Origin: Actinomycetes bacterium
GTDB lineage: Bacteria; Actinomycetota; Humimicrobiia; Humimicrobiales; Humimicrobiaceae
Assembly (NCBI GenBank): GCA_022396035.1
Contig: JAIOXO010000015.1
Span: 1 to 42,071, forward strand
Length of the DNA: 42,071 nucleotides
Reading direction: 5' to 3'
This document shows, in pieces, positions 17,935-26,426 of the stretch. The notes under the pieces are model-generated. The model did not search any database. It saw only the letters and a list, made by a program, of their open reading frames with translations, and had not been told where the DNA came from. Made by a program: the position numbers and the translations under genes. Positions within the stretch are counted from its first letter, which is position 1. Each line of letters begins with the position of its first letter.

Positions 17935-18867
17935 ATGAATATTTTGCTGGTATATAACACTATTTCCGGGCGAGTAAATGCCAAAACCCTGCGTAAGACA
18001 GTAAATGTTTTAAAGAACAGGGGATTTTCCATAGGTCATATAAGGGCTACAGAGATAGGGCAGGCATACACCAAGCTGAACAATTTCCTTAAAGAGGAAA
18101 GCAATCGAAATTCTGTAGATATAGTAGCTGCCCTGGGCGGTGACGGCCTTATAAACGAGGTAATCAATGCTATTGCGTATACCCGGATACCCCTGGGTAT
18201 TATTCCCTGCGGAACCACCAATGCCTTTGCCAGGGAGAAGGGCATCCCTCTTTCCATTAAGGGGTCCATTAATATTTTTGAAGATAAAAACCGGAGGACC
18301 ATTGACCTGGGCTTACTCAACCAGAAAAAATATTTTTTGATGATGTGTTCCTACGGATTTGATGTAAAGGCATTATCGGAGATAAGCCTTATGGTAAAGA
18401 AAAAGCTGAAAGTATTCGCCTATATCTGGTATGGTATCAGGGCTTTTTTATTGCATAATCCGGTTAAAGTTTCAGTAAAGGTGGAACAGGAAAACAAGTT
18501 TTACAGCGGTTATTACTGTATCATAAATAACATCAAATCTTACGGAAATCCCCTGGCCAAAATTACCCCCCATGCATCTACCGATGACGGGCTGTTGGAT
18601 ATATGTATTTTTAAAAATCCTGATAAGTACAGTTTTATAAAAAATACCATTGGCATTTTTACCTCGAAACATATAAATTACAAAGATGTGGTCTATATTC
18701 AGACCAGCAATACAGTTAATATTGATATAGGAGAAAACTTTAAGGATAAGCCGGATAATATGCAGGTTCAGCTGGACGGGGATGCTTTTACCTACCTGCC
18801 GGTAAGTGTTACCTGCGCAAGAAAGGCTTTGGATATATATTTACCAGGGGGTATTAAAAAGAAATGA
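17935..18867 (+). CDS. Diacylglycerol kinase-like lipid kinase (DagK/YegS family)
   Basis: This 310-residue protein has the diacylglycerol/sphingosine kinase catalytic fold. The N-terminus NILLVYNTISGR is the family start, GGDG at 68-71 binds nucleotide, and PCGTTNAFAR (91-100) is the second signature. The C-terminal part with TPHASTDDGLLDI is the lipid-binding sandwich domain. In Gram-positive bacteria the soluble DgkB type recycles diacylglycerol released during lipoteichoic acid synthesis; the substrate here is inferred. The start is ATG at 17935, four bases after mtnP. Its TGA overlaps the ATG of the glycerate kinase gene. Confidence 0.87.
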   Translation: MNILLVYNTISGRVNAKTLRKTVNVLKNRGFSIGHIRATEIGQAYTKLNNFLKEESNRNSVDIVAALGGDGLINEVINAIAYTRIPLGIIPCGTTNAFAREKGIPLSIKGSINIFEDKNRRTIDLGLLNQKKYFLMMCSYGFDVKALSEISLMVKKKLKVFAYIWYGIRAFLLHNPVKVSVKVEQENKFYSGYYCIINNIKSYGNPLAKITPHASTDDGLLDICIFKNPDKYSFIKNTIGIFTSKHINYKDVVYIQTSNTVNIDIGENFKDKPDNMQVQLDGDAFTYLPVSVTCARKALDIYLPGGIKKK

Positions 18868-20018
18868 AAGTGGTAGTAGCTTGTGACAAATACAAAGGCA
18901 ATATTCCCGCAATGGAGATATGTAATATTATTAAATCGGCCATACTGGACACAGACCGGGAGATAGAAGTGGTGCTAAAGCCCATGGCTGATGGAGGAGA
19001 AGGAACAGTGGAAACCATGGTGGAAAGCCGCCGGGGCAGGTATATAACCATTCCTGTAAAGGGGCCCCTGGGGGAGGATATCCAGGCCAGGTTCGGTATT
19101 ATTGATAAACATACTGCGGTAATAGAGATGGCTGCTGCTTCCGGCATAGCTTTAATTGATAAAGACCACCTGAACCCTATGGAGACAACTACTTATGGTA
19201 CCGGCCAGCTTATAAGGGAAGCTCTGGAGAGGGGATGCAGCAAGATAATCATAGGTATAGGAGGCAGTGCTACTACTGATGGAGGTATGGGTATGGCCCA
19301 GGCCATGGGGGTAAAATTCTACTCCCCCCAGGGCGAAGAACTGGGATGGGGAGGAAAGCAATTAAAAAACATAGAAAAAATAGATATGGGCGGCCTGCAT
19401 CCACAAATAGGCAAGGTTAAAATAGAGGTTGCCTGCGATGTGGATAATCCTCTAACCGGAAAGGATGGAGCAGCTTATGTCTACAGCCCCCAGAAAGGGG
19501 CAGATGCTAAGATGGTACAAGAATTGGATCAAGGGCTGCAAAATTTTGCGGCGGCGGTAAAAAGAGACTTAAAAATAGATGTGGACCGAATGAAGGGTGC
19601 AGGGGCAGCAGGAGGTCTGGGGGCCGGCCTGGCTGCATTTCTAGGGGCAAGCCTTAAACCGGGTACCGATATCATAACCGGAGCTATTGGCCTAAGAGAA
19701 GCTATTGAGGGTTCAGATCTGGTGATTACCGGCGAAGGGGCCATGGACCGGCAGACTTTTTACGGGAAAAGTGCCTATGGGGTAGCCAGAGCTGCAGATG
19801 ATTTTAAAGTTCCGGTGGCCACCATAAACGGCTCGGTTCTGGTAAGCAGAAAAGAAGTTGATCCTGATCACGCCAGGCTGTTCAGCGGAAATTTTTCTAC
19901 GGTGAACAAACCCTTAACCCTGGAGCAGGCGATAGCCCAGGGCAGAGAGCTTGCCTATGATACAGCCAGGGAATTAATTAATTTTTATTTAAGTATTTAT
20001 AATAATATGAAACCATAA
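18864..20018 (+). CDS. Glycerate kinase (GarK/GlxK family)
   Basis: This 384-residue protein matches glycerate kinase type I, which phosphorylates D-glycerate for entry into lower glycolysis. Visible family features are VVVACDKYKG at the start, KPMADGGEGTVE near 40-52, IIGIGGSATTDGGMGMAQAMG, and ITGEGAMDRQTFYGK near the C-terminus. The length is standard. Whether the product is 2- or 3-phosphoglycerate cannot be seen. The ATG overlaps the previous stop (ATGA). The gene has no obvious metabolic link with the purine genes on either side, but the packing shows it is co-transcribed. Confidence 0.92.
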   Translation: MKVVVACDKYKGNIPAMEICNIIKSAILDTDREIEVVLKPMADGGEGTVETMVESRRGRYITIPVKGPLGEDIQARFGIIDKHTAVIEMAAASGIALIDKDHLNPMETTTYGTGQLIREALERGCSKIIIGIGGSATTDGGMGMAQAMGVKFYSPQGEELGWGGKQLKNIEKIDMGGLHPQIGKVKIEVACDVDNPLTGKDGAAYVYSPQKGADAKMVQELDQGLQNFAAAVKRDLKIDVDRMKGAGAAGGLGAGLAAFLGASLKPGTDIITGAIGLREAIEGSDLVITGEGAMDRQTFYGKSAYGVARAADDFKVPVATINGSVLVSRKEVDPDHARLFSGNFSTVNKPLTLEQAIAQGRELAYDTARELINFYLSIYNNMKP

Positions 20019-20041
20019 CATAGTATAGGAGGAGGCTAACC

Positions 20042-20935
20042 ATGAAATTAGTTGGAGAGGTGGAAATTGAAGGATTGGAAAAGATAAAAAGCGGAAAAGT
20101 AAGAGAGATGTTTTCCCTGAATAACCATATAATGATAGTAACTACGGATAGAATATCGGCTTTTGATTATATATTGCCCACCCTGATTCCGTTTAAAGGA
20201 ATTCTTCTAAACCAGATTTCCATTTTCTGGTTTGATTATTTAAAGGATGTTATAAAAAATCATCTGCTGGAAACAGATATAGATAAGTTTCCAAAAAAAT
20301 TAAAGAAAAACAAGGATATGCTCAAGAGCAGATCGGTAATTGTGGAGAGGGCTAACATATATCCCATAGAATGTGTGGTAAGGGGCTATATTACCGGTTC
20401 GGGATGGGAAGAATACAAACAGACTAATGCCATTGGCGATTTGAAACTGCCCCGGAACCTTAAAAATTGCAGTAAGCTGCCTGAACCCATATTTACCCCC
20501 AGCACCAAAGAGGTTTCCGGACATGATGTTTCCATTACCATAAATAAGGCCAAGAAGATATTCGGGGCAAAAGTGGTAGAATACCTAAAACAAAAAAGCC
20601 TGGAGCTTTACACCAAGGCTGCAGATTTTGCATTAGAGAAAGGAATAATTATAGCCGATACAAAGTTTGAGTTCGGGGTGGTGGATAACCAGACTATTTT
20701 AGTGGATGAGGTACTTACTCCTGATTCTTCAAGATTCTGGCCACTGGATGATTATCAGGAAGGCCGGCAGCAGGACAGCTTTGATAAGCAATATGTAAGG
20801 GATTATCTGCTTTCTACAGACTGGGATAGAAACTCTACGCCTCCTCAGTTGCCGGCTGAAGTTATTAAAAAAACTTCCCAGAGGTATATTGCAGCTTATG
20901 AAAAGCTTACTGGAAAGAAATTTGACTGGAAATGA
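20042..20935 (+). CDS. purC: Phosphoribosylaminoimidazole-succinocarboxamide (SAICAR) synthase
   Basis: This 297-residue enzyme joins aspartate to CAIR in de novo purine synthesis. It carries KIKSGKVREMF (15-25), the TTDRISAFD motif, VVRGYITGSGWEEY, EPIFTPSTKE and the C-terminal DEVLTPDSSRFW. It is the longer (about 300-residue) version of the enzyme. A very strong ribosome site (AGGAGGAGG) precedes the ATG, so this gene may be translated more than its neighbours. It is isolated from other pur genes, and its stop overlaps the comB start by four bases. Confidence 0.96.
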   Translation: MKLVGEVEIEGLEKIKSGKVREMFSLNNHIMIVTTDRISAFDYILPTLIPFKGILLNQISIFWFDYLKDVIKNHLLETDIDKFPKKLKKNKDMLKSRSVIVERANIYPIECVVRGYITGSGWEEYKQTNAIGDLKLPRNLKNCSKLPEPIFTPSTKEVSGHDVSITINKAKKIFGAKVVEYLKQKSLELYTKAADFALEKGIIIADTKFEFGVVDNQTILVDEVLTPDSSRFWPLDDYQEGRQQDSFDKQYVRDYLLSTDWDRNSTPPQLPAEVIKKTSQRYIAAYEKLTGKKFDWK

Positions 20936-21678
20936 TAATTGTAGATGTGCTTTATTCCAACCGGATTAGCAAGGATACGCTTACAGTTAAGCTTGGCCAG
21001 TCGGTTTGTGGGGTTATTGACGTAATAAGGGCCACTTCTACCATAGTTGTGCTGTTGAAAGCAGGATGCAGCAGGGTAATAGTGGCAGCTGATAAAAACC
21101 AGGCTTACCGGCTTAAAAAAAAGAATCCGGATTATATATTATGCGGGGAAGAAGGGGGTCTTGCGCCCCCGGGTTTTGATTATGGTAATTCCCCGCTGGA
21201 ATTGTCCGGCCAGAGTTTGAGAGGCAGGACAGCCATACTTAAAACTACCAATGGCACCGTTTCCATGCATCTGGCCCAAAATTGTATATCCTGTCTTCCG
21301 CTGTCATTACTTAATCTTCATTATGGTCTGGGGGAGATGGCCAGGGAGGCAAAGTTAAAAAACAGCAGTATTCTTCTGATCTGTTCCGGCCAGCAGGGAA
21401 GGATTGCCTATGACGATGTGTTTGTGGCCGGCCTGGCAGTCAAACACCTGCTTACTATCGGGGGTAATTTCAACTTTACTGATTCTGCCAAGCTGGCCTT
21501 AAGTGTTGCCCTGAGTGAATCCAGCCTAAAATTAGCCTTGGAGAAGTCCAGCAGCGGACAGTCACTGAAAGCCATAGGCCTGGAAAAGGACATAGATTTC
21601 TGTGCCCGGTTAAACCATTATAATATTAACGGCAAACTGATAAATGAAGCCGGTTTACTGCAGATTGTGCCGGTTTAA
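20932..21678 (+). CDS. comB: ComB-family phosphatase (2-phosphosulfolactate phosphatase-like)
   Basis: This 248-residue protein matches the ComB family, Mg-dependent phosphatases whose named member removes phosphate from 2-phosphosulfolactate on the way to coenzyme M. Matches are DVIRATSTI (30-38), CGEEGGLAPPGFDYGNSP (71-88) and KTTNGT (104-109). No other coenzyme M or sulfolactate gene is visible, and the family is common in bacteria that do not make coenzyme M, so the true substrate is open. The ATG overlaps the purC stop (ATGA), and the TAA overlaps the stop of the convergent lipoprotein gene. Confidence 0.85.
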   Translation: MIIVDVLYSNRISKDTLTVKLGQSVCGVIDVIRATSTIVVLLKAGCSRVIVAADKNQAYRLKKKNPDYILCGEEGGLAPPGFDYGNSPLELSGQSLRGRTAILKTTNGTVSMHLAQNCISCLPLSLLNLHYGLGEMAREAKLKNSSILLICSGQQGRIAYDDVFVAGLAVKHLLTIGGNFNFTDSAKLALSVALSESSLKLALEKSSSGQSLKAIGLEKDIDFCARLNHYNINGKLINEAGLLQIVPV

Positions 21679-22262
21679 TTGGAGCAAGGACCAAAATAGA
21701 CTTCACCTTCCAGCATTTCGACCCCTTTGGTGGAAAACCAGTATTTTCCTTCAAGCACCGGGTCTATCCTGAGGATATAGTCGCCTTCCCGGGTAATATT
21801 GTTTACCAACACTTCCACAGTTGCGGTTTCTCCCGGTTTTATATCCTGCTCCAGATGGGTTCTGGTAGGATTATCATAACTTTCCGAGTCGGTTTGCTTG
21901 TGATAATAATGGTAGCCTATACGTACCATATACTGGCCGTCTTTTTTCCAGGTGAAATCTGAATTATTGGTAATTTCTATTTTTATATAATTATCTTTAT
22001 CCAGGCAAAGATAGCCAGGTGCATAACCCTTTAGTTCGGCAGCAACATTTACAGCATCGTAATCTACCTGTTCTTCTATTACTTCTATAATTTCTTCTTC
22101 TGGCGGCTGTTCTTCTTCAGCTTCCTCCGGTTGCTGCTGTTGTTCTGGTGCAGGAGGCATCTGTTCCTCCTGGGGACTGGAGCAGGAAATTGCTCCGGCC
22201 AGAATAATGGCCAGTGATAAAAATAAGGTTAAAATTACCTTAATGCCTATTTTTTTGATCAT
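21675..22262 (-). CDS. Predicted lipoprotein with Pro/Glu-rich linker and Ig-like domain
   Basis: This 195-residue protein is probably a surface lipoprotein. Residues 1-26 are a signal peptide, and C27 in GAISCSS is the likely lipidated cysteine, although the lipobox is not ideal. A low-complexity linker rich in Pro, Gln and Glu runs to about 65. The rest resembles an Ig-like beta domain seen at the ends of many surface proteins: ITNNSDFTW, YMVRIGYHYY, IKPGETATVEV and EGKYWFSTKGVEML. No enzymatic motif is seen. GGTGAGG lies upstream of the ATG. It is a single gene, convergent with comB and divergent from the DUF948-like gene. Confidence 0.75.
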   Translation of the reverse strand: MIKKIGIKVILTLFLSLAIILAGAISCSSPQEEQMPPAPEQQQQPEEAEEEQPPEEEIIEVIEEQVDYDAVNVAAELKGYAPGYLCLDKDNYIKIEITNNSDFTWKKDGQYMVRIGYHYYHKQTDSESYDNPTRTHLEQDIKPGETATVEVLVNNITREGDYILRIDPVLEGKYWFSTKGVEMLEGEVYFGPCSN

Positions 22263-22321
22263 CTTTATTCTACCTCACCTTTAAATATTCTATGATTTTT
22301 TTACATTATAAATTAGTTTGG

Positions 22322-22350
22322 TTGTTTTTTAAATAAAAGATATTTAAAAT
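22322..22350 (+). promoter_or_regulatory. Possible promoter for the DUF948-like/YtxH/tldD/pmbA genes
   Basis: TTGTTT (22322-22327), a 17-base spacer and TAAAAT (22345-22350) give a plausible sigma-70 promoter, with a start near 22357 and the first start codon at 22376. It is the only good candidate in the 113-base divergent gap. Confidence 0.45.
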
Positions 22351-22375
22351 AAAGAGAAAAGAACAGGTTTTTATT

Positions 22376-22732
22376 ATGAGCAGTTTGGAAACAGTTGGGC
22401 TAATAACCCTTATATTTATAGGTGGAATAGTTATCAGTGCAATTATTCTGGCCATTCCACTGATAAGCTTAATAAAAAAATATAAGGGGCTGTCCAGAAA
22501 ATTGGATAAACAGGTTTTGCCCCTGGCAGAACAACTAAAGGACAGCAGCCTCAAACTGAATGAAGAAATGGAATCTGCCCAGGCCATAAAGAAGGATCTG
22601 GAAAATCAGTTTACAGAAATAAATATAATTTTAAATGAAATTAAGAGGGTAAGAAATAATCCCTTAAAACAATTTGTAGGTTCATCTTTTGAAATAATAT
22701 CAATGTTTAGCAAAGGGAGGCAAGATGAGTGA
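22376..22732 (+). CDS. Small membrane protein, DUF948-like
   Basis: This 118-residue protein has one N-terminal membrane helix (about 8-30) and then a charged helical region likely to form a coiled coil (SRKLDKQVLPLAEQLKDSS and onward). This layout fits the DUF948 family, often found next to a YtxH gene, as here. The function is unknown; such pairs are often linked with general stress, which is inference only. The ATG at 22376 has a weak AACAGG ribosome site. The gene overlaps the YtxH start by eight bases, so the two are probably made together. Confidence 0.7.
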   Translation: MSSLETVGLITLIFIGGIVISAIILAIPLISLIKKYKGLSRKLDKQVLPLAEQLKDSSLKLNEEMESAQAIKKDLENQFTEINIILNEIKRVRNNPLKQFVGSSFEIISMFSKGRQDE

Positions 22733-23102
22733 CAGCAAACAGGGACAGAATAGTTCAATGGGAATAGTAATATCACTATTTACCGGTTTGTTTATAGGAA
22801 CAATCATAGGCATGCTTTATGCTCCGAAGTCAGGCAAGGAGACAAGAAAAGAAATAAAGGATAAGAGCGAAGAAGTAATGGATAAGAGCAAGAAAAGCAT
22901 GGATACAGCAGTTACCAGGACCAGGGATTTTATAGATAAAGGAAGTGCCCGAGTTTCAGACCTTAAGAAAAAGGGTGAGGGTTTTGTAGAAAAAGGCAGG
23001 GAAAAGGCAAAAAAAACTGCTAAGGATGTTTCTTCCAGGCTGGATAAGGTGGTTAAGGAAGGAAAACAGGCCGCTAAAAAAGCAGAAGAAGAAATATCTT
23101 AG
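22725..23102 (+). CDS. YtxH-domain protein
   Basis: This 125-residue protein has a single membrane helix (about 12-31) ending in the YtxH signature GMLYAPKSGKETR. A long lysine- and glutamate-rich amphipathic tail follows, with repeats such as EKGREKAKKTAK, and resembles LEA-like or apolipoprotein-like helices. YtxH proteins in Bacillus belong to the general stress response, but the molecular job is unknown. GGGAGGC precedes the ATG. It overlaps the DUF948-like gene and ends three bases before tldD. Confidence 0.85.
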   Translation: MSDSKQGQNSSMGIVISLFTGLFIGTIIGMLYAPKSGKETRKEIKDKSEEVMDKSKKSMDTAVTRTRDFIDKGSARVSDLKKKGEGFVEKGREKAKKTAKDVSSRLDKVVKEGKQAAKKAEEEIS

Positions 23103-23105
23103 TGT

Positions 23106-24488
23106 ATGATTGATAAAGAACTGTTAAGCAGAGTTTTAGCCGAGATGTTAGGCGGCGGTGGAAGTTTTGCTGAAATATATACACAAAAAAATAGAAATAA
23201 TAGTTTAAAGCTTGAAGACAGTAAAATTGAAAATGCAGTAAGTGGTTTTGATTTGGGCTGCGGATTAAGGTTATGGCGGGATGACAGCATATTCTATGCT
23301 TATGTGGATTCTGTTAAGAAGAAGGATTTGCTGGATGCAGCCAGGGCTTTAGCCCGGATATCAAAATCAGAGACCAATGCTAGGTCCATAGAAATAAATG
23401 CAAACCAGAGCCTGGGAGACAGGTCGCTGGTTATGCCTTCAGCTGTGGATAATGACTATAAGAAAAACCTGCTGCTAAAGGTGGATAAGGTTACCAGGGA
23501 CTATAGCCAGAATATAGCTCAGGTAAGTGCCTATATTTCAGATTCAGAACAGGAAATCCATATAGCAAACTCCAATGGGGTATCCTCGTATTTTACTCTT
23601 CAGAAAGTAATACTTTCGGTAAGTGCAATTGCCAAGAGGAAAAAAGAAATAAGAACCGGCCATAAATCTTATGCAAAAACCCTTGGCTACGAGATATTTG
23701 AACAGAAAAAACCAGAGGATGTAGCCCTGGAAGCTGCCGCTACTGCAGTAAAGATGCTGGAAGCAAGAGGTGCTCCTACCGGAGAGATGCCGGTAGTAAT
23801 AGGGCCGGCTTTTGGTGGTGTAATTTTCCATGAAGCCTGCGGACATGGACTGGAAGCTGATGCCGTAATAAAGGATGCCTCTGTGTTTAAGGGGAAAATA
23901 GGTAAAAAGATTGCTTCTGACGTAGTTACTGCCATAGACGATCCATCCCTCAAGGGCCACTGGGGTTATTATGGTTTTGATGATGAGGGCTGCCGGTCAT
24001 CAGAAACTGTTCTTATAAAGGATGGCTGCCTGATGGAGTATATGCATGATTTAAAAAGTGCGGTTAAATTAAACCAGTCCCAGACCGGAAACGGAAGAAG
24101 GCAGTCTTACCGGTACATGCCCTATCCAAGGATGAGCAATACCTATATTGCCAATGGAAAAAGTGATCCAAAGGATATATTGGGTTCGGTTAACAGAGGG
24201 ATATATGCCAAAGAATTTGCCGGTGGCCAGGTAGATCCTGCTACCGGAGATTTTGTATTCGGTATCAGCGAAGGCTATATGGTTGAAAATGGTAAAATAG
24301 CTTATCCCATAAAAGGGGCTACGCTTATTGGCAATGGGCCACAGGTATTAAAAAAGATTGAAATGGTGGGTAACGATCTTGCTTTTGCCCCTGGATTTTG
24401 TGGTAAAAATGGTCAGTCTCTAGCCAATGAAGTAGGCCAGCCCACTATAAAGGTTAGTAATATGACTGTAGGGGGTACCGAGACCTGA
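23106..24488 (+). CDS. tldD: TldD family metalloprotease subunit
   Basis: This 460-residue protein is the catalytic half of the TldD/TldE protease, a cytoplasmic enzyme that matures some ribosomal peptides and helps degrade antitoxins. The zinc motif is HEACGHGLEAD near 241-251, the family form of HExxxH. The C-terminal part has GNGRRQSYRYMPYPRMSNTY and GGQVDPATGDFVFG, typical of TldD. The length is normal. The ribosome site is weak. The stop overlaps the start of the pmbA/tldE gene (TGATG), so the two subunits are made in balance. No peptide precursor gene is visible nearby. Confidence 0.93.
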   Translation: MIDKELLSRVLAEMLGGGGSFAEIYTQKNRNNSLKLEDSKIENAVSGFDLGCGLRLWRDDSIFYAYVDSVKKKDLLDAARALARISKSETNARSIEINANQSLGDRSLVMPSAVDNDYKKNLLLKVDKVTRDYSQNIAQVSAYISDSEQEIHIANSNGVSSYFTLQKVILSVSAIAKRKKEIRTGHKSYAKTLGYEIFEQKKPEDVALEAAATAVKMLEARGAPTGEMPVVIGPAFGGVIFHEACGHGLEADAVIKDASVFKGKIGKKIASDVVTAIDDPSLKGHWGYYGFDDEGCRSSETVLIKDGCLMEYMHDLKSAVKLNQSQTGNGRRQSYRYMPYPRMSNTYIANGKSDPKDILGSVNRGIYAKEFAGGQVDPATGDFVFGISEGYMVENGKIAYPIKGATLIGNGPQVLKKIEMVGNDLAFAPGFCGKNGQSLANEVGQPTIKVSNMTVGGTET

Positions 24489-25861
24489 TGCCAGAAAACT
24501 TTAGAGATATAATAAAATATGCAGCGGATAAGATTTCTAAAAGAGGAGTGGACGAATTTGAAGTGTATGCCATCTCTTCAAAAGAAAACCAGATAGAGGT
24601 ATACCAGCAGGATATTGAGTCACTTTCTTTTTCGGAATCCAGCGGTATCGGAATAAGAATTATAAATAATTGTTCGGTTGGTTATGCCTATACCTCGTTT
24701 TTAGAGAAGCATCAGATTCTTGATTGTATAGACAGGGCTGTAGCCAATGCCCAGGCAACTAATTCAGAAGAGTTTAATACTTTACCTCAAAGTGATGATT
24801 ACCTGTATCCGGCCAAACAAGGAGAACAGAAACTGTCTTTTGATAATAATTTTTTTAATTATACTATGAATGATAAGGCCCTAGCTGCCAAGAAACTGGA
24901 ATATGCGACTAAAGCCAGAGATAAAAGGATAATAGGTATAAGCAATAGCTCTTACCAGGATTCTGAAGCCGAGATTATCCTAATCAATTCCAATGGCTTT
25001 TTTGACAGCTATAAAAAAAGCTGGTGCTACCTGTATGTAAATGCCATCTCCAGGTCTGGAGAAGATACCTCGACTGGAGATTATTTTGGATACGGAAAAC
25101 ATCTGGGAGAAATAGATATTGAGAATATTGCCGGCAATGCAGCCCAGAAGTCTGTTTCAGTGCTGGGCGGCAAAAAAATTAAATCCAGGAAGGCTGATCT
25201 TCTGCTGCATCCTCTGGTGGGGGCACAATTTTTAAGCCTTATTGCCGGGGCCTTGGCTGCGGATTCGATACAAAAGAGGAAATCATTATTTAGGGGCAAG
25301 CTCTCTGAAAAACTGTTTTCATTAGATATTGATATTTATGATGACGGAGTAATGCCCTCCGGGCTGGCCAGTTCGCCGTTTGATGGAGAGGGGGTATACA
25401 AGGGAAAAACTGCCGTATTTGAAAAAGGTGTGCTAAAAACATATCTCTATAATACCTATACCGCCCGAAAAGATGGCACCAAATCTACGGGGAATGCCAG
25501 CAGAAGCTCCTATCGCTCTGTACCTTCGGTAGGGATAAATAATTTTTATATTAAACCCGGAAAATCCAGCTTTGAAAAAATTTTATCCAGTATGGATGAA
25601 GGGTTTTATGTCCTGGACATAATAGGCCTTCATTCAGGAGCCAACCCGGTCAGCGGGGATATAAGTGTGGGGGCAAAGGGAATATGGGTGGAAAAAGGAA
25701 TCCTTTCTTACCCGGTAAAAGAAGTAACCATAGCTACTGATTTTTTGAGCCTTTTAAAAAGCATAAAGGAAGTTGGGGATAATTTAAGTTTTATGCCTTT
25801 AAATGGTTTTATGGGAAGTCCGGCTCTGCTGATAGACAAGGTAATGATAAGCGGCACTTAG
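24488..25861 (+). CDS. pmbA: TldE/PmbA family protein (partner of TldD)
   Basis: This 457-residue protein is the non-catalytic partner of TldD. It shares the fold but has no HExxxH motif, as is normal for PmbA/TldE. Family features are FSESSGIGIRIINN near 47-60, LLHPLVGAQFLSLI, VMPSGLASSPFDGEG and GLHSGANPVSGDISVGAKG. The length is standard. The ATG overlaps the tldD stop. The final TAG overlaps the stop of the convergent COG2426 gene at 25858-25861. Confidence 0.93.
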   Translation: MPENFRDIIKYAADKISKRGVDEFEVYAISSKENQIEVYQQDIESLSFSESSGIGIRIINNCSVGYAYTSFLEKHQILDCIDRAVANAQATNSEEFNTLPQSDDYLYPAKQGEQKLSFDNNFFNYTMNDKALAAKKLEYATKARDKRIIGISNSSYQDSEAEIILINSNGFFDSYKKSWCYLYVNAISRSGEDTSTGDYFGYGKHLGEIDIENIAGNAAQKSVSVLGGKKIKSRKADLLLHPLVGAQFLSLIAGALAADSIQKRKSLFRGKLSEKLFSLDIDIYDDGVMPSGLASSPFDGEGVYKGKTAVFEKGVLKTYLYNTYTARKDGTKSTGNASRSSYRSVPSVGINNFYIKPGKSSFEKILSSMDEGFYVLDIIGLHSGANPVSGDISVGAKGIWVEKGILSYPVKEVTIATDFLSLLKSIKEVGDNLSFMPLNGFMGSPALLIDKVMISGT

Positions 25862-26352
25862 CCGGCTGTAATAAATCTTACATAGCCCACTGTTTGAAAA
25901 ATAACTGTTACTATAACCCCTGCCAGCAGTACCCCCACAGTTATATCCAGTAAAGCTTTCCTGGGGGGTATGCCAAACACAAAAGCTATTAGAGCCCCGG
26001 TCCAGCCTCCGGTTATAGGCAGGGGGATGCATACAAAACCGGCCAGAGCAAAGCCGCTGTATTTTTCAAATCTTTTATAATATCTTTTTCTGGTCCGGTT
26101 AAACAACCAGGTAAAAAAACGGTTGAATACCTTAAACCTTGACATCAGGAATTTGGAAACCGGCTCCAGTATCCACAGTATTAACACCACCGGAACCAGG
26201 TTACCTATTACTGATATAATATAAGTTTCAATTATTCCCATCTTATAGGTACCCAGAGCTATGGGAATGGACGCCCTCAACTCGCCCACCGGGATCATGG
26301 CGGTAAAAAAAGTGGCTAACTGATAGGGTAATTCTGAAAAATAATGTTCCAT
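25858..26352 (-). CDS. Small membrane protein, COG2426 (putative small multidrug export) family
   Basis: This 164-residue protein has four or five hydrophobic segments. PVGELRASIPIAL (22-34) and PLPITGGWTGALIA are the family signatures. The family name includes multidrug export, but the evidence for transport is thin and the structure resembles DedA/SNARE-associated proteins. The function should be treated as unknown. It is a single gene, convergent with pmbA and divergent from uppP. No ribosome site stands out before the ATG. Confidence 0.82.
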   Translation of the reverse strand: MEHYFSELPYQLATFFTAMIPVGELRASIPIALGTYKMGIIETYIISVIGNLVPVVLILWILEPVSKFLMSRFKVFNRFFTWLFNRTRKRYYKRFEKYSGFALAGFVCIPLPITGGWTGALIAFVFGIPPRKALLDITVGVLLAGVIVTVIFQTVGYVRFITAG

Positions 26353-26426
26353 ATATTTTTATATTTTAAAATTTTTATGTTAATATTTTCAAAGCTTATT
26401 ACAAAAGATTTAAGATATTATATAAG

